Shown: piece by piece, positions 46,336-58,800 of the stretch
Position numbering within the stretch: the first letter of the stretch is position 1
How the letters are laid out: each line of letters opens with the position of its first letter
NCBI RefSeq assembly: GCF_008831285.2
Contig: NC_045143.1
Location: 14,285,151-14,349,150, forward strand
DNA length: 64,000 bases
Reading direction: 5' to 3'
Source of the DNA: Nymphaea colorata
Taxonomy: Eukaryota; Streptophyta; Magnoliopsida; Nymphaeales; Nymphaeaceae
Made by a program: the position numbers and the translations under genes
Notes under the pieces: generated by a model
What the model saw: the letters and a program-made list of their open reading frames with translations, nothing else
Databases searched by the model: none
What the model was told of the DNA's origin: nothing

Positions 46336-47011
46336 AAGATGCATTCTTTTTTTTTTTTTCTCTAACAATACCGTAACATCGGCCCTGCAAGTGCAACCCC
46401 TTATATTTTTAATTTAAAAAAAATTAAAACATTTTTAATTAATTTCAAAAATTAGAAAAATGAAAAAAAAATTATACACTCTAATACAAAGGACCAGGGT
46501 GAGAGCCAAGAATTTCTTTTCTTGTAGGGCTGAATTATATTTTTCAAAATCTTCATAAGTCAAGTTACTTGTTTTTCAAATTTTCAATCAGCACTAAATT
46601 AAAAATTTTCAAATTCTGAAAAGGTATTATGTCAAAGGTTAGATAGGTTTATGAAACACTATGTAAGTGTTATTCTGCCAAACACCACCAAAAAAGAAAG
46701 GGCTTGATTGTCTATTCTACTCGGCTTTTAAATAGAATTTATCACGGAAGGATGATGGAGCAATCGAACACATGATTCGTATGTTCAACCTCCTCACAGT
46801 CATCAAGTCATGCCCCGGGGCAAAATGAAAATAGCAAACTTCGTCTCTCACCCATTCCTCATGTCCCTAGGGTCCGATTGTGCTTGCTTTATTTTATTGA
46901 CCCAGGAGTATAATGTTCATGAGAATCAAACCAATATCATACTCTAACAGCTTGACAGGCCACTTTAGCCCCCTTCAAATTCTCATGTTGTCCTTATAAA
47001 AGGGTTTTTTA

Positions 47012-47401
47012 GGGGGTGTTTGATGAGGCCTGAATTGTGAAATTTTAAAATTAAAATTATCATATTTTATGAAATGATAAGAATTTTCATTTCGAACTTA
47101 TAGGCTCATTCTTCAATCAAACTTCTGGAATTTTGATTCTACCCTATAAAGTAGGATTATGATTCTAGAATTTTAGAATTCTTTTCATCTCTCTTTAGAG
47201 GATGTTTGATATATCTAGAATCGTAGAATTTTACAATTAACTCACTTTCTAAGATATTGGAATTATTAAAGAAATAGGGCGTTTTGTTTTTGAAATTAGC
47301 AAACTAAAACCTAGAATTTTGATTCCATTTGACTTTGAGGAAAAAGTTATGATTTTGGAATTTGCATTCTTGAATCAAAATTCTAAACCATCAACCACCC
47401 C
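47012..47401. mobile_element. MITE-like element with imperfect inverted ends (390 bp)
   Basis: The left end GGGGGTGTTTGATG pairs with the right end CATCAACCACCCC (inverted GGGGTGGTTGATG). The interior is very AT-rich with many AGAATTTTA/TAAAATTCT inverted motifs. Flanking bases are TTA on the left and TAA on the right, which share TA but are not a full 3-bp duplication, so the superfamily is unclear. Confidence 0.45.
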
Positions 47402-49714
47402 TAAACCCCCTTTAGGGCACACGTTATAAAGGTTTTAATTAATCAATTCTAGAATTTTAATTATTGTGTTATCGAACAAGTTATTTTCAATTCTATAATC
47501 AAAATTCCATACGATCCTAGAATTTTCATTCTAATTCCAGTTTGAGGTGAAATTTTTTTTCTAAGATTTCAATTCTACAATCAAACTTCAAGTGACGGTT
47601 TATCATGACATATGATTGCACACCCAAAAAAGAAAAGCAAAACTTTCTCACCCCTATAAGATGGAACTTATGTTTTTCTCTTGAAGAAATTGTGGAATGG
47701 AACAAGGATATTGAGTTGATATGGTTGAGATATGCCTCGAATTTCGATAGCATAGGCTTTCAAAGATCATTTGTAGTTTAGATCAGATTTTTATTGAATC
47801 TCAAACTCAGATCGTGATTTAATTATGAAACTGCTTACCACGTTTAAATACGACCAATAATTGGATGTATATGTCTTTATATCACATTGAGCCAAGTAAA
47901 TCTGAAATTAGGTTAATAATGAACATGACTTATCAATTCATCCTTAATGGAAAATAATATCACCAACAAAATTTTTTTATAAATATGTTCAAATTTATAT
48001 GATAGATTTATCAAACAATATGTTACTATTCATATTACCAAACGCCTCATTTTGAACTTAATATCACAACAATAAAAAGACTTTAGACCCTCTAAATGGG
48101 ATTGAAGAACTTGATTGAATGTCCTTACCATTAGATGGTCTACTTTTGATCTCCTTGCAACCATTGTATATGTGAAAATGAAACTATAAACAATCGACTA
48201 GAGAGTAATATAAAATTATGTACATTGATTGACATGTTGTTCGATCAACTTAATTAATCATAATGTGTGACATGTAAAATAACTTTTTAAAAAGATGAGT
48301 TGTTAACTAAAAAGAGTTTTACATATGTCCTAATTATGATTCATAAATCAAGTTGATTGGATTAATCATTATCATTTTTCATATTTTCTCGGTCTATATA
48401 TTTTTTGAGTTACATGTAAGTTTATAAATACTACTACTACATGCGGTAAGAAGGGAATGTAACTGATGTCAAAACTAGATTTAAGTTCTACTTATGTCAT
48501 TTAACTACTGGAGCTTTTTAACAATGTGGTTTGTATGTGGTTAAGAAAAGAAAATGAAACCATCTGAAGGTGATTGAAAAATGAAATGAAAGTGTTGAGA
48601 AGTGATTCAGGTCTTCAATTTATGCCCTTATGGTTCCTTCCACAATGGGAACCACTTGTTGTTGTAGTGTTCTATAAATCTGACCCAAAGATTGTGGTAG
48701 TTTTATGAAATAATAATATATTGTTACTGTTGCCCAATGACTCCAAAAACTTTTTCTTACCACCTGATCGCCACCAACTTGGGGCTGGTAAAGTGGCTTT
48801 AATTAAATCGCCCTAAAAATTTTTTGCTCTCGAAAATGGTAGCAGATAACCAAAAGCTTTTTGAAACTTATGATGACAAATTATCAAAAAAAAAAAAATC
48901 TAATTGGAGTTGTATGTGAGATCTAAGAAAAAATTTACTCAAAAAAGTCAAAAACTGAAACTATAAGAGTAAAAAGCTTACTTATTGGCTTAAGAAATCA
49001 AAATGCAAATGAACCTTTAACAAGCTGTTCTATTCTACCTCAAGTTTTTGAAGTAAATTCCATGTGACACGAGCGGTAGAAACAGTCAAAAAGAGAGGAG
49101 GGATAAAATTAAAATGAAGCGGTGGGGAAGAGTGGAAGCCATTATTTCTAGTGAAAGCTTCTTCATGATGTGTTATATAAACAATCTCAATTGGTGATTA
49201 AATCATTACAGCGAAACGGTGCAGGAAATGAAAGGACAACTTTTCAATTAGTGTTGATATAAATTAATGATATATATTGATGTGACAAGACAGGGGAAAT
49301 GCTACTTTTGATACCGAGGGTTAGAGTCGCTGCAATCCAAGGTTCTATCAAACATTGGATTTTGAAGTCGTGGCTTTCAAATCCCCAGATCCAAGGTTTT
49401 ATCACATACGAGATTTAAAGCTATGGATGACAAATTCTCAAAAAAGAGAATGGAACAGCAATGACTGGCGGAAGCGGAAGAAGAGGAACAGGGTTTTATC
49501 ACATATTGGAATTTAAAGCTATGGATGTCAAATCCTCAAAAAGAGAATTGAACAACAATCACTGTTTGAGAGAGAGAAAGAGATAGATCTGGTTTTTGAA
49601 ATCCTCGACAGCCGAAAAAAGTTCTGAAAAAGAGAAAAACTTACAAGTAGTAGTGTTTGATAGCTTTGGATTTAAATTTCGAGACTGTATTAACTATGTA
49701 TTATAAGATCCTCA
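47402..49714. other. Unassigned intergenic DNA
   Basis: AT-rich without recognisable gene or element. ATCCAAGGTT..TATCA and CAAATCCTCAAAAAGAGAAT-type phrases recur two or three times at 49310-49560, suggesting a local duplication. Confidence 0.4.
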
Positions 49715-49722
49715 ATTTAAAA

Positions 49723-49903
49723 CATTGACGGAGCTAGTTTCCTTTTTTTTCTATGAAACATGGTTAACAAATTTTCAATTGATCATGTAGTGATTCGAAT
49801 CTCTTGAGGCTGCCCTATATAGTTTACCCAAGTTTTAACCCTAAATTAAGGTTTCAAAGAGTGTGTTTCGTGGGGCATTTGACCCCACCTGCCTCTGCCC
49901 CTG
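49723..49903. mobile_element. hAT-type MITE (181 bp), upstream of the receptor kinase gene
   Basis: The ends CATTGACGGAGCTAG and CTGCCTCTGCCCCTG each match the family ends at 12 of 15 positions. Flanking 8-mers ATTTAAAA (49715-49722) and GTTTAAAA (49904-49911) differ at one base. It lies about 0.8 kb upstream of the candidate TATA box of the gene at 51606, so it may be in the distal promoter. Confidence 0.7.
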
Positions 49904-49940
49904 GTTTAAAATTCATGTTACATGTAAAAACTGCAGGTTT

Positions 49941-49960
49941 AGAGAGAGAGAGAGAGAGAG
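49941..49960. repeat. (AG)10 microsatellite
   Basis: Ten uninterrupted AG units just downstream of the hAT MITE. Confidence 0.9.
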
Positions 49961-50533
49961 TCCAATGGATGGATTTACTAGCCAAAAGAGACCAGAGATT
50001 CATGGGCACAAAATGGAGAGACACCAAGGGACCTGCTAACGTATAAGGAGAAAGAAAAAAACAGAAAGAGAGAGAGGAAGAGGGAAGCTAAACCAATCTT
50101 TTATACTCCTATAGTATCACAACCCTGATCTGGGGCTATCAAAGGTAGACTAATGGACGCCTGAGGAAAACCAGGGAAAAAGAAACATCTCCTTTAACTT
50201 AAGTGGTAGAGTAAAAGACACGGCGGTAAGCTGTTGACTGAGTAGTACAGGAAACGGTCATTGCAAGAAATAAGAAGGATTAAAAACAAATAAAGATCAG
50301 TCTACAGCCCATGCAAGTAAAGAAAAACAAAGTGGAATAAGTTTATTTTGCTGTTAACTGGGCATGGACAAATTTAAAACGAGTAAGACCGAGAAAGAAG
50401 CACAGCTATTAGTGTCTGACGCCTGCAAATGAAACGCGAGTCATGGGAGAAAAGTAAAAGTTTCACTTGGTCAAAGACCAAGACAGAACCTTAATAAGAG
50501 GGGCAAACCGTATAAACACGAAGCTCTTTTACG

Positions 50534-51605
50534 CTTATAAAGATAGTCAGCAGTCTGAGGGTTGAGTCCTGCTCCCTCTCTCACTTTTCTGCGTTCTGTT
50601 GGGGCTATTTTTATGTCAGCTTCTGGTGGGAGGCGTCTCTCATGCTGGCGCATTTCTCTCTCTCTCTCTCTCTCTCTCTATTTCTGCGCGAACAGACTGC
50701 CGTCAACTGTACCCATTTTTCTAGATTGACTCATAAGACCGAGCATTCCTCGCCATGAGAGTATTCTCTCCTTCAAGTGTGTATTTTGCCTCCGAGCAGA
50801 AAAGGAGGGTTGGCTTCGATGGTCTCCCCTGCACTTATATCAGGAAATCGAAGGCGACCCTTTGATCCGTCGACAGGGGTGTGGTGTATTTGCAACATTT
50901 TGCGTCTCCTCCTGGACCTCAGTGCTACATGGTATGTTCCTCATAAACCCTCAAGTTCTAGGAGAAATTATGTCAGGGAAATTTTTTTCTGTTTGTTGTT
51001 TGCCTTGAATGAAGGACAATGGCAATTTTGGAGCTATGCTCATGCTGGTTTGTCAGTCTGGACAGCTTATTAGGAAGAAAAACGAAAAAGAAACCTTTTC
51101 TTCTCTGGGGTTAGTGGGGTATGAAGAGCTTGGTTTTCTTTAATTTACTCTTTCTTTTATTCTTTCGAAAAGTCTGAGTATAAAAATTCGTGTTTGTCGT
51201 GGTTAGGAGAACATTCAAGAGCAATAGTATCTGTTTATTGATGAACTGAAGCACAATCTTGGGTCTCTTAGTTGAATGTTAGTTCAATGATTTTGAGGTC
51301 AAATCTCAAAATAATTTCACCAATTGAATTATGAAAGTGGTTCTGGGGTTTTACATATACCTGTGAATAAAGTTGATGAATGAATTGAAAATTTTGAAAT
51401 GGTAAAGTTAATGTCTCCGATATTATCTGTAGTTCATTTTTGTCATGTTTTTTCTGTGAATGAACTTGGATATCATATCTATTTCATACAATAGACTAAA
51501 GAATATAGTTTTGTCAGGTGCATCTTTCCTTTCTAAAGGGTGGTCATAAGAGATTTGATTCTCTGGTGGTTTTAGGAGCGTTGGGGTTTTAGCTGGAAAA
51601 GTACC
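50534..51605 (+). promoter_or_regulatory. Candidate core promoter and 5' leader of the receptor kinase gene
   Basis: CTTATAAAG at 50534-50542 is a plausible TATA box. It is followed by CT-rich DNA typical of plant 5' leaders, including a (TC)n run at 50655-50679. A leader intron is possible: donor ATG|GTATGT at 50932 and acceptor TTTTAG at 51575 or 51592, 14-30 bases before the start codon. All of this is inference; the transcript start cannot be fixed from sequence. Confidence 0.4.
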
Positions 51606-54567
51606 ATGACATGCTCCTGCCTATCTCTTGTTATGATGGTTATGGTTATCCTGATCTTGTGTCTGACTGTGGACGCTCAGAAAGTTGATGGCCCTATCAT
51701 GCTAGCTTTGACGCAAGACATTCGAGGGCCTGGTTGGATTCCCAATGGCACAGATTACTGCTCTTGGCAGGGTGTTACGTGCAGTTCGAATCGTTCAGTG
51801 GAAGTCTTGCTTCTCTCCCGCTGCCAACTCACTGGCAATCTTTCTTTAGTATCTGAACTCAAATCTCTAAAACGGATAGATCTCTCCTTCAACAATTTCC
51901 AGGGTCTAGTCCCATTAGTTTTCGGCCGGTTGACAGAAGTCGAGTTTCTTGATTTGTCGATGAACAAGTTCAGTGGTTCAATCCCTCCTTCCTTGGGTGG
52001 TATGCGAAGGCTCCGTTGGCTGAACCTCTCAACTAATTCACTGACAGGTGGTATTCCTCCTGAGCTTTCTTCTCTTCGACGACTTGAGAGTCTCAATTTA
52101 AATCAGAATAATTTGGAGGGAAAAATCCCAGACGAACTTGCTGTTTTAGAAAGCTTAAAGGAGCTTCAGTTGTCTGGCAACAATCTTACTGGCTCCATTC
52201 CTAGTTGGGTTGGTGATTTGCGCAATCTGACGCTCTTCACCGCTTATGAGAATGCTTTGGAAGGAAGAGTTCCTGAAAGTCTAGGCTCGGTGTCCAGCCT
52301 CCAAGTGGTCAACCTCCACTCGAACTTTCTTGATGGGCCAATACCACAGAGCATTTTTGCTTCTGGTAAACTTGAAGTTTTAGTATTATCTATGAACAAC
52401 TTTAACGGAAGTCTGCCTACGACTATTGGGAAATGCAAAGGATTGTCAAATCTTCGAATAGGAAACAATCAGCTTACAGGAAGCATCCCTATTTCTATTG
52501 GAGAGATCAGTGGCCTTACATATTTTGAAGCCAATGCAAATCTTCTGTCAGGAACTATCGTTGCAGAATTCTCAAAGTGCTATAACCTTACACTACTGAA
52601 CTTGGCATCAAATAGATTCACAGGAAAGATTCCTTCTGAACTTGGAAACCTTGTAAACCTTCAAGAACTGATCATTTCTGGCAATAATCTCATTGGAGAC
52701 ATTCCAAGAGATCTTCTCAATTGTAAAAATCTCAGCAAACTTGATGCCAGCGGCAACCATTTAAATGGCTCTATACCTAAAGATATCTGCAACATGTCAC
52801 GTCTTCAGTATCTGTTACTTAATCAGAATTCAATTTCAGGTGAGCTACCTTCTCAAATTGGATACTGTAATAGGCTGTTAGAATTGCAGCTTGGTAGTAA
52901 TTACTTGTCAGGTTATATACCTTCTGAGGTTGGTAATGTTAAAAGTCTGCAGATTGTGTTAAATCTAAGCTTCAATCATTTTCATGGTCCGATACCAAGG
53001 GAGTTGGGGAAACTTGATAGCCTTGTTTCTTTGGATATCTCCAACAATCAGTTGTCAGGGAACATTCCACCTGAACTAAGGGGCATGTCGAGCTTGATTG
53101 AAGTTAACTTCTCCCATAACCTTTTTGTGGGGCAAATACCCAGCTTTAAGCCATTTCAGAAGAGTCCAAGTTCTAGTTTCTTTGGCAATGATGGTCTATG
53201 TGGAGAACCTTTAAATCCCTGCACAGGGGTTAACAATTCGGGATCTACCCACCACAGGGTCTCTTATACAATATTGCTTGCTGTCATTGGTTCTGCATTA
53301 GCTGTCTTCGCTACAGTATCGGTTGTGGTGTTATTGTTCATGGCCAGGGAGAGGCAAGAAATGACTGCCGCCGCTGCTGCTGCTTCTACGGCTACTGATG
53401 GAACCCCAACTTCACCTCTCGTCGTTGCAGGAAGCGTGTTTGTTGAGAGCTTGAAGCAGGCTATTGATTTCAACTCTGCTGTGAAATCTACTGCTAAAAA
53501 TTCAAATAAGCTGAGTGGCAGTACTTTCAGCACAGTTTATAAGGCTGTCATGCCTTCAGGACTAGTTCTATCTGTGAGAAAACTGAAGTCTATGGAGAAA
53601 ACAATAACACACCACCAAAACAAGATGATACGAGAAATTGAGAGGTTGGGGAGGATTTCCCATGACAATGTGATGAAACCTATTGGTTTTGTTATATATG
53701 ATGATGTTGCTCTGCTATTGCACCACTACTATGCAAATGGAACATTAGCACAGCTTTTGCACTATAGCTCTGAATTTGAATCTAAACCTGATTGGCCTAC
53801 ACGGCTTGGTATTGCCATTGGAGTGGCAGAAGGGCTAGCATTCATTCACCATGTTGCAATTATTCATCTGGATATTTCTTCAGCCAACATCTTCTTAGAT
53901 GCTAATTTTGCTCCACTGCTTGGAGAAATAGAAATATCAAAGCTCCTGGATCCATCTAGAGGGACTGGAAGCATAAGTGCAGTTGCAGGCTCATTTGGTT
54001 ACATTCCCCCAGGTAAAAGTGTTGGACAGCAATATGGTTTACTCAATAATCATGCATTAGTCACTTTGCTGTCCAAACATGTGTTATTGGTCTACTGCTT
54101 AAGTTGACCCAACCCATTTCCTTGTCTTGATTTGGTTTATGGGGTTGGGCCTACATGAGCTTGGTAACTCGTTCATACTATTGCATAACAAAGTTTCTCC
54201 AAAATATTGCCTCTTAACTAGTTTCCTTATCTGTTTTTCAGAGTATGCATATACTATGCAGGTGACAGCGCCTGGAAATGTTTACAGCTATGGGGTTGTC
54301 TTGCTCGAGATTCTCACAAGCAGATTACCTGTGGATGAAGCCTTTGGAGAGGGTGTGGATCTGGTGAAGTGGGTACACAGTGCATCATTAAGGGGAGAAA
54401 CAGTGGAGCAGATTCTAGACTCCAACTTGAGCACTATTTCTTTCTCATGCAGGAAGCAAATGCTTGAAACCCTGAAGGTAGCAATGCTTTGCACCGATAG
54501 TGCACCTGCCAGAAGGCCAAAAATGAAGAAGGTAATTGAGTTGCTTGAAGAAATTAAACAGAGTTGA
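51606..54567 (+). CDS. PXC3: LRR receptor-like kinase, PXC3-type, probable pseudokinase
   Basis: Two coding exons, 51606-54012 and 54242-54567, give 910 residues, close to the ~890 of Arabidopsis PXC3 (At2g41820), which it resembles throughout. Order: signal peptide (1-24), N-terminal cap with DYCSWQGVTC, about 19 leucine-rich repeats (~66-525), C-terminal cap LCGEPLNPC, one transmembrane helix (~554-580), kinase-like domain (~630-905). It should sit in the plasma membrane and sense an extracellular ligand; PXC genes were named for co-expression with the vascular receptor PXY. The kinase domain is degenerate: the glycine loop reads SGSTFSTV, the VAIK lysine is Arg658, HRD is HLD (754-756), and DFG is GEI (773-775). 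As I recall the Arabidopsis protein, it shares the HLD and GEI changes but keeps the lysine. The start ATG has a good context (ACCATGA). The ligand is unknown; the gene symbol is by similarity. Confidence 0.93.
54013..54241 (+). other. Intron of the receptor kinase gene (229 bp)
   Basis: GT donor (CCCCCAG|GTAAAAG) and AG acceptor (TTTTTCAG|AGTATG) split one Glu codon (G|AG). Splicing joins GSFGYIPP to EYAYTMQVTAPGNVYSYG, the activation segment, exactly as in related kinases. Without splicing the frame ends in a stop at 54105-54107. Confidence 0.9.
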
Positions 54568-55628
54568 TGCAGGTAGCTTTTGGAAATTGGTGTTTTTAGT
54601 TGGCTGAGGCCCTTTGCGTAGAGAATCATATCTAAGTTCATGGCTATTAAAAACACAGAAGGAAAATTGATGCAGGGGATATTAAAATTCCCACTATCCA
54701 CGCCCAATTATTTGCCATTTGGCTATCAAATGGAAAAGGTGATGACCAAGGTCATAGGCCACTACATGATTGGAAAGCAATGGAATAGGATGTTTGAGCG
54801 GTTAAGTCTGCAATCTGATCGTCTTTTGTCATTCTTCCTGGAGTTATTGTGATAGGGTCAGTAAGCTGTGTCCAGTTGATCTCTGAATGTACTTCAACTA
54901 CAACTGTTCATAAGACAGGCACTGAAGAGGGTAGGTATCCTTGTGTAATATAAGATTCTAAGCCTGTTATAAGATTCCAAGCCTGTTAAAAGTATCCAGT
55001 CAATCTGCTGACTCCGTGTATGCAAAAGTGATTTAATCTCTTATCCAATATGCTTATTGAATATGAGTTTGCTTATGTATCCAAGTTGCATCTTGAGTTA
55101 ATTTAATTGAGTTATTGTGTTCATTTTTTGAAATGTGTGCTGAAGTGGTGGTTATTCCTCAGATACACCAGCTCAACTCAGAGTTCTTTGTGGTTCGCAG
55201 GTTAATTGATGGCTCTGTCCTGGGCCCTTTACTGCTTAATGTTCATCTTTTGTTCATTTGAATTTCCTTGTATGTTCATGTGTGTATTATATGTCCCTAA
55301 GACTTTGATATGCAGATGTCTTTTTGGAAATTGTCTTTTCAGCATCCTACTGTTGCATATATGAAGCCAGTGACTCACAGGGTCCCTTTGTAGTCCACCC
55401 ATGCAGCAACACCTGATGAAAATACGGTTGAGTTGCTCAGTTGTTCATTCTAGGTTCTCCATATGCCCTTCATCCTGCTTAGAAGTTACTGGAAATCAAC
55501 CTCAACATCTAGCCAATGGTGTTTAACACCATTTTTCTCTGTGGATGAACAGCATCTAATGGTTTCCAGCCAGAATTTGAAACTTGGCATGAGTCGGGGA
55601 ATATTTGGTTTGCATGTCTGAATTTTTA
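54568..55628 (+). other. 3' flank of the receptor kinase gene
   Basis: Probably begins with the 3' untranslated region; no polyadenylation signal can be fixed. A 19-bp tandem duplication (ATAAGATTCTAAGCCTGTT and a one-base variant) is at 54948-54985. No further gene seen before Copia-2. Confidence 0.5.
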
Positions 55629-55633
55629 TTATC

Positions 55634-55798
55634 TGATAAGATTAGAAAGAATAATCTTTGATTAACCTCGAAATCTGCCCTAACTCCTCTTTATATAGAC
55701 TAGAGGAGAGAGAGAAGTTACAAGAGAAACATCTAAAGGAAAAGTTATTACAAAAGTACCCTCTTAAACCTAAAACTGAATATAAACACATCTTAACA
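55634..55798 (-). repeat. Copia-2 3' LTR
   Basis: 165 bp, matching 60652-60816 base for base as far as I can read. The polypurine tract AGGGGGAG lies immediately inside (55799-55806) and overlaps the polyprotein stop codon. Confidence 0.95.
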
Positions 55799-55805
55799 CT
55801 CCCCC

Positions 55806-58800
55806 TCAAGTTGGAGCGTATATGTCAAATAGGCTCAACTTGGAACAGCAGCTTTGGAATGGTCCCCTTGCAAGAGCCTTAGTAAAGATATCAGCCGTTT
55901 GCCCTGTAGTTGAAATGTGTGAGGTACTTACAAACCCCTTTTGAATCATGTCTCTAGTATAGTGACAATCTACTTCAACATGCTTGGTTCTTTCATGAAA
56001 AGCCGGATTATTAGCAATAAACAGTGCAGCTTTGTTATCACATAACAGTTGCATAGGAAGAGGCACTTCGACAGTAAGATCCAACATCAGGGATCTAACC
56101 CACATAACTTCAGCAGTATCCTGAGCCATAGCTCTATACTGAGATTCTGCACTTGATCTGGCAACCACAGTTTGCTTCTTACTCTTCCATGTAACCAAGT
56201 TGGATCCAATAAACACACAAAATCCAGTAGTGGATTTTCTGTCTGAGGGGCATCCTGCATAGTCGGCATCAACATACACAGATATAGTGAGTGAGGTACC
56301 ATTCTGAAAGATGAGTCCCGTTCCTGGTGAATTCTTTAGATACCTAAGAATCATCATAGCAGCATCCCAATGAACTTTCTTGGGCTTATCCATAAATTGA
56401 CTCACTCTGCTAACAGCATAGGCAATGTCAGGTCGAGTAACAGTGATGTATAGGAGCTTCCCAACAATCCCTCTATACTGTCTTGCATCAACATCTTCAG
56501 TATCATCATCATACAAGCGGGTATTGATATCCATAGGCGTGGATGCAGGCCGACACCCCAGCATCCCTGTCTCTTGCAAAACATCAGTAACGTATTTCCT
56601 CTGGCACATGATAAGGCCATTTTGATTTCTGGCAAACTCAATACCAAGGAAATAACGTAGTTCACCAAGGTCCTTGGTGACAAAGTGTTGTCCAAGGACA
56701 TCCTTGATGTTGGAAATCCCCTGATCATCATCCCCTGTAACAATGATATCATCAACATAAACAAGAACTATCACCGTACCTGTAGAAGTCTTCTTGACAA
56801 AGAGGGAATGGTCGGCCGAAGAACGTCTGAAGCCCTCATTCTCAATATTCTCTGACAATTTCTGAAACCAAGCTCGAGGACTCTGTTTCAGACCATAAAT
56901 CGCCTTTCGCAATCTGCACACTTTCTGACACTCCCCCTCAGCAACAAACCCTGGTGGTTGCTGCATATACACTTCTTCATGTAAGTCACCATAGAGAAAG
57001 GCATTTTTGACATCAAGCTGTGAGAGGGACCAATTCTTGCTGACAGCCACAGCAAGGAGAATCCGTAAGGAAGCATGTCGTGCCACAGGAGAGAAGGTAT
57101 CATAATAATCAACCCCATAAGTTTGGGTATAGCCTTTTGCAACCAGACGAGCCTTATATCTGTCAATACTGCCATCTGCTCGGTATTTGATAGTAAAGAC
57201 CCATCTGCAACCAACAATGGCTGCATCAACTGAAGGAGTAACAAGGGTCCAGGTGCCTCTAGACTGAAGAGCATCCATCTCTTCTTGCATAGCCGCTGCC
57301 CATTTGGGATCAGAGAGAGCATCCATGGGATTCTGTGGAAGAGCAATAGCCGACAGCCCCTTGACAAACTGTCGGTACATAGGGGTGAGTCTATCCATGG
57401 ATAAATGACCAGAGATAGGATGCAAAGTGCAACTGCGTTTGCCTTTCCTTTGAGCAATGGGCACATCAAGTTCATTAGGAGCAGGAACATGCTCGTGACA
57501 TACTCCTATGTCATCATTACATAAAACATTGTCAGTTGAGTTTGTGTCAGGAATTACCTTGGGCGTGCTGGGTGAAGGCACAGGTGCACATTGAACAGGC
57601 GCAGCAGGCTTAGTACGACGATGGTAGACAGCCCCAAAACGTGGATCAACTGGGTTTGGACAACTCATGAGAGGTAGAGGAAATTGGACTTCATCATTTA
57701 ATGCAGGCGCCCTTAATTGAGTTCCATTTGGGGAGAAGAAAGAGGTTGATTCAAAAAATGTAACATCAGCACTCACATAATACCGACGAGTAGAAGGATC
57801 ATAACATCGATATCCCTTTTGAGTGCGGGAATAACCAACAAAGATCGTTTTGATGGCCCGAGGAGACAATTTATCTCGCCCAGGACCAAGCAACTGAACA
57901 AAGGCAACACATCCAAAAACACGAGGTGGAACAGAAAACAAGTCTCTGTCAGGAAAGAGGACAGAGATAGGAATAAGGTCTCCCAACACAGATGACGGCA
58001 TACGATTAATAAGATAGCATGCTGTGAGAACAGCATCGCCCCAGTAAGAATGGGGAACATGGCTATGTATGATAATGGTTCTGGCAACATCAAGAATATG
58101 ACGGTGTTTCCGTTCAGCAACCCCATTTTGTTGGGAGGTATAGGCACAAGAAGTTTGGTGGATGATACCCTTATCCCTGAAAAATTGTTCCAAAGAGGAA
58201 GCACAGAACTCAAGAGCATTGTCAGAGCGCACAATTTTGACACAAGTATCAAACTGAGTCAGAATTTCATTAATAAAATTTTTGATTACATGACCCACTT
58301 CAGATTTATGCTTCATAAGAAAAACCCAACTAACACGACTATAGTCATCGACAACAACAAGATAATATCGATGACCTTGAAGAGCAGGTGTACGACTCGG
58401 ACCCCAAACATCAAAATGAAGTAACTCAAACACAGAATGGCTACTTCGACTGGGCCGCGGAGGAAAGGATGACCTATGGTGTTTGCCCAACTGACAAGAC
58501 TCGCATTGAAAAGAAGACTTGGGAGACAGCTGAGGAAGAACATGCAGCAGTTTCTGAAACGGTAGATGTCCAAAACGTAAATGCCAAGTATAAGCCGAGG
58601 ATGAGGACGACCCTGCAGAGGTAGATCCAGCAAAGGGAAAGGGATGCACTAGCCTGTAAAGACCTCCCTGTTCACGGCCACTGCCAATCACCCTGCCCGT
58701 CAGTATATCCTGAAACACAAGAGAAGAGGAGTCAAATATCGCACGACAGTTTAAATCTCTGGTAATCTGACTGATAGATAGTAGGCTATGTGGGAATTCT

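Noticed and set aside
54127-54567. Separate gene or independent frame at 54127-54567
   Set aside because: The part from 54242 is the second coding exon of the receptor kinase; the bases before it are intron.
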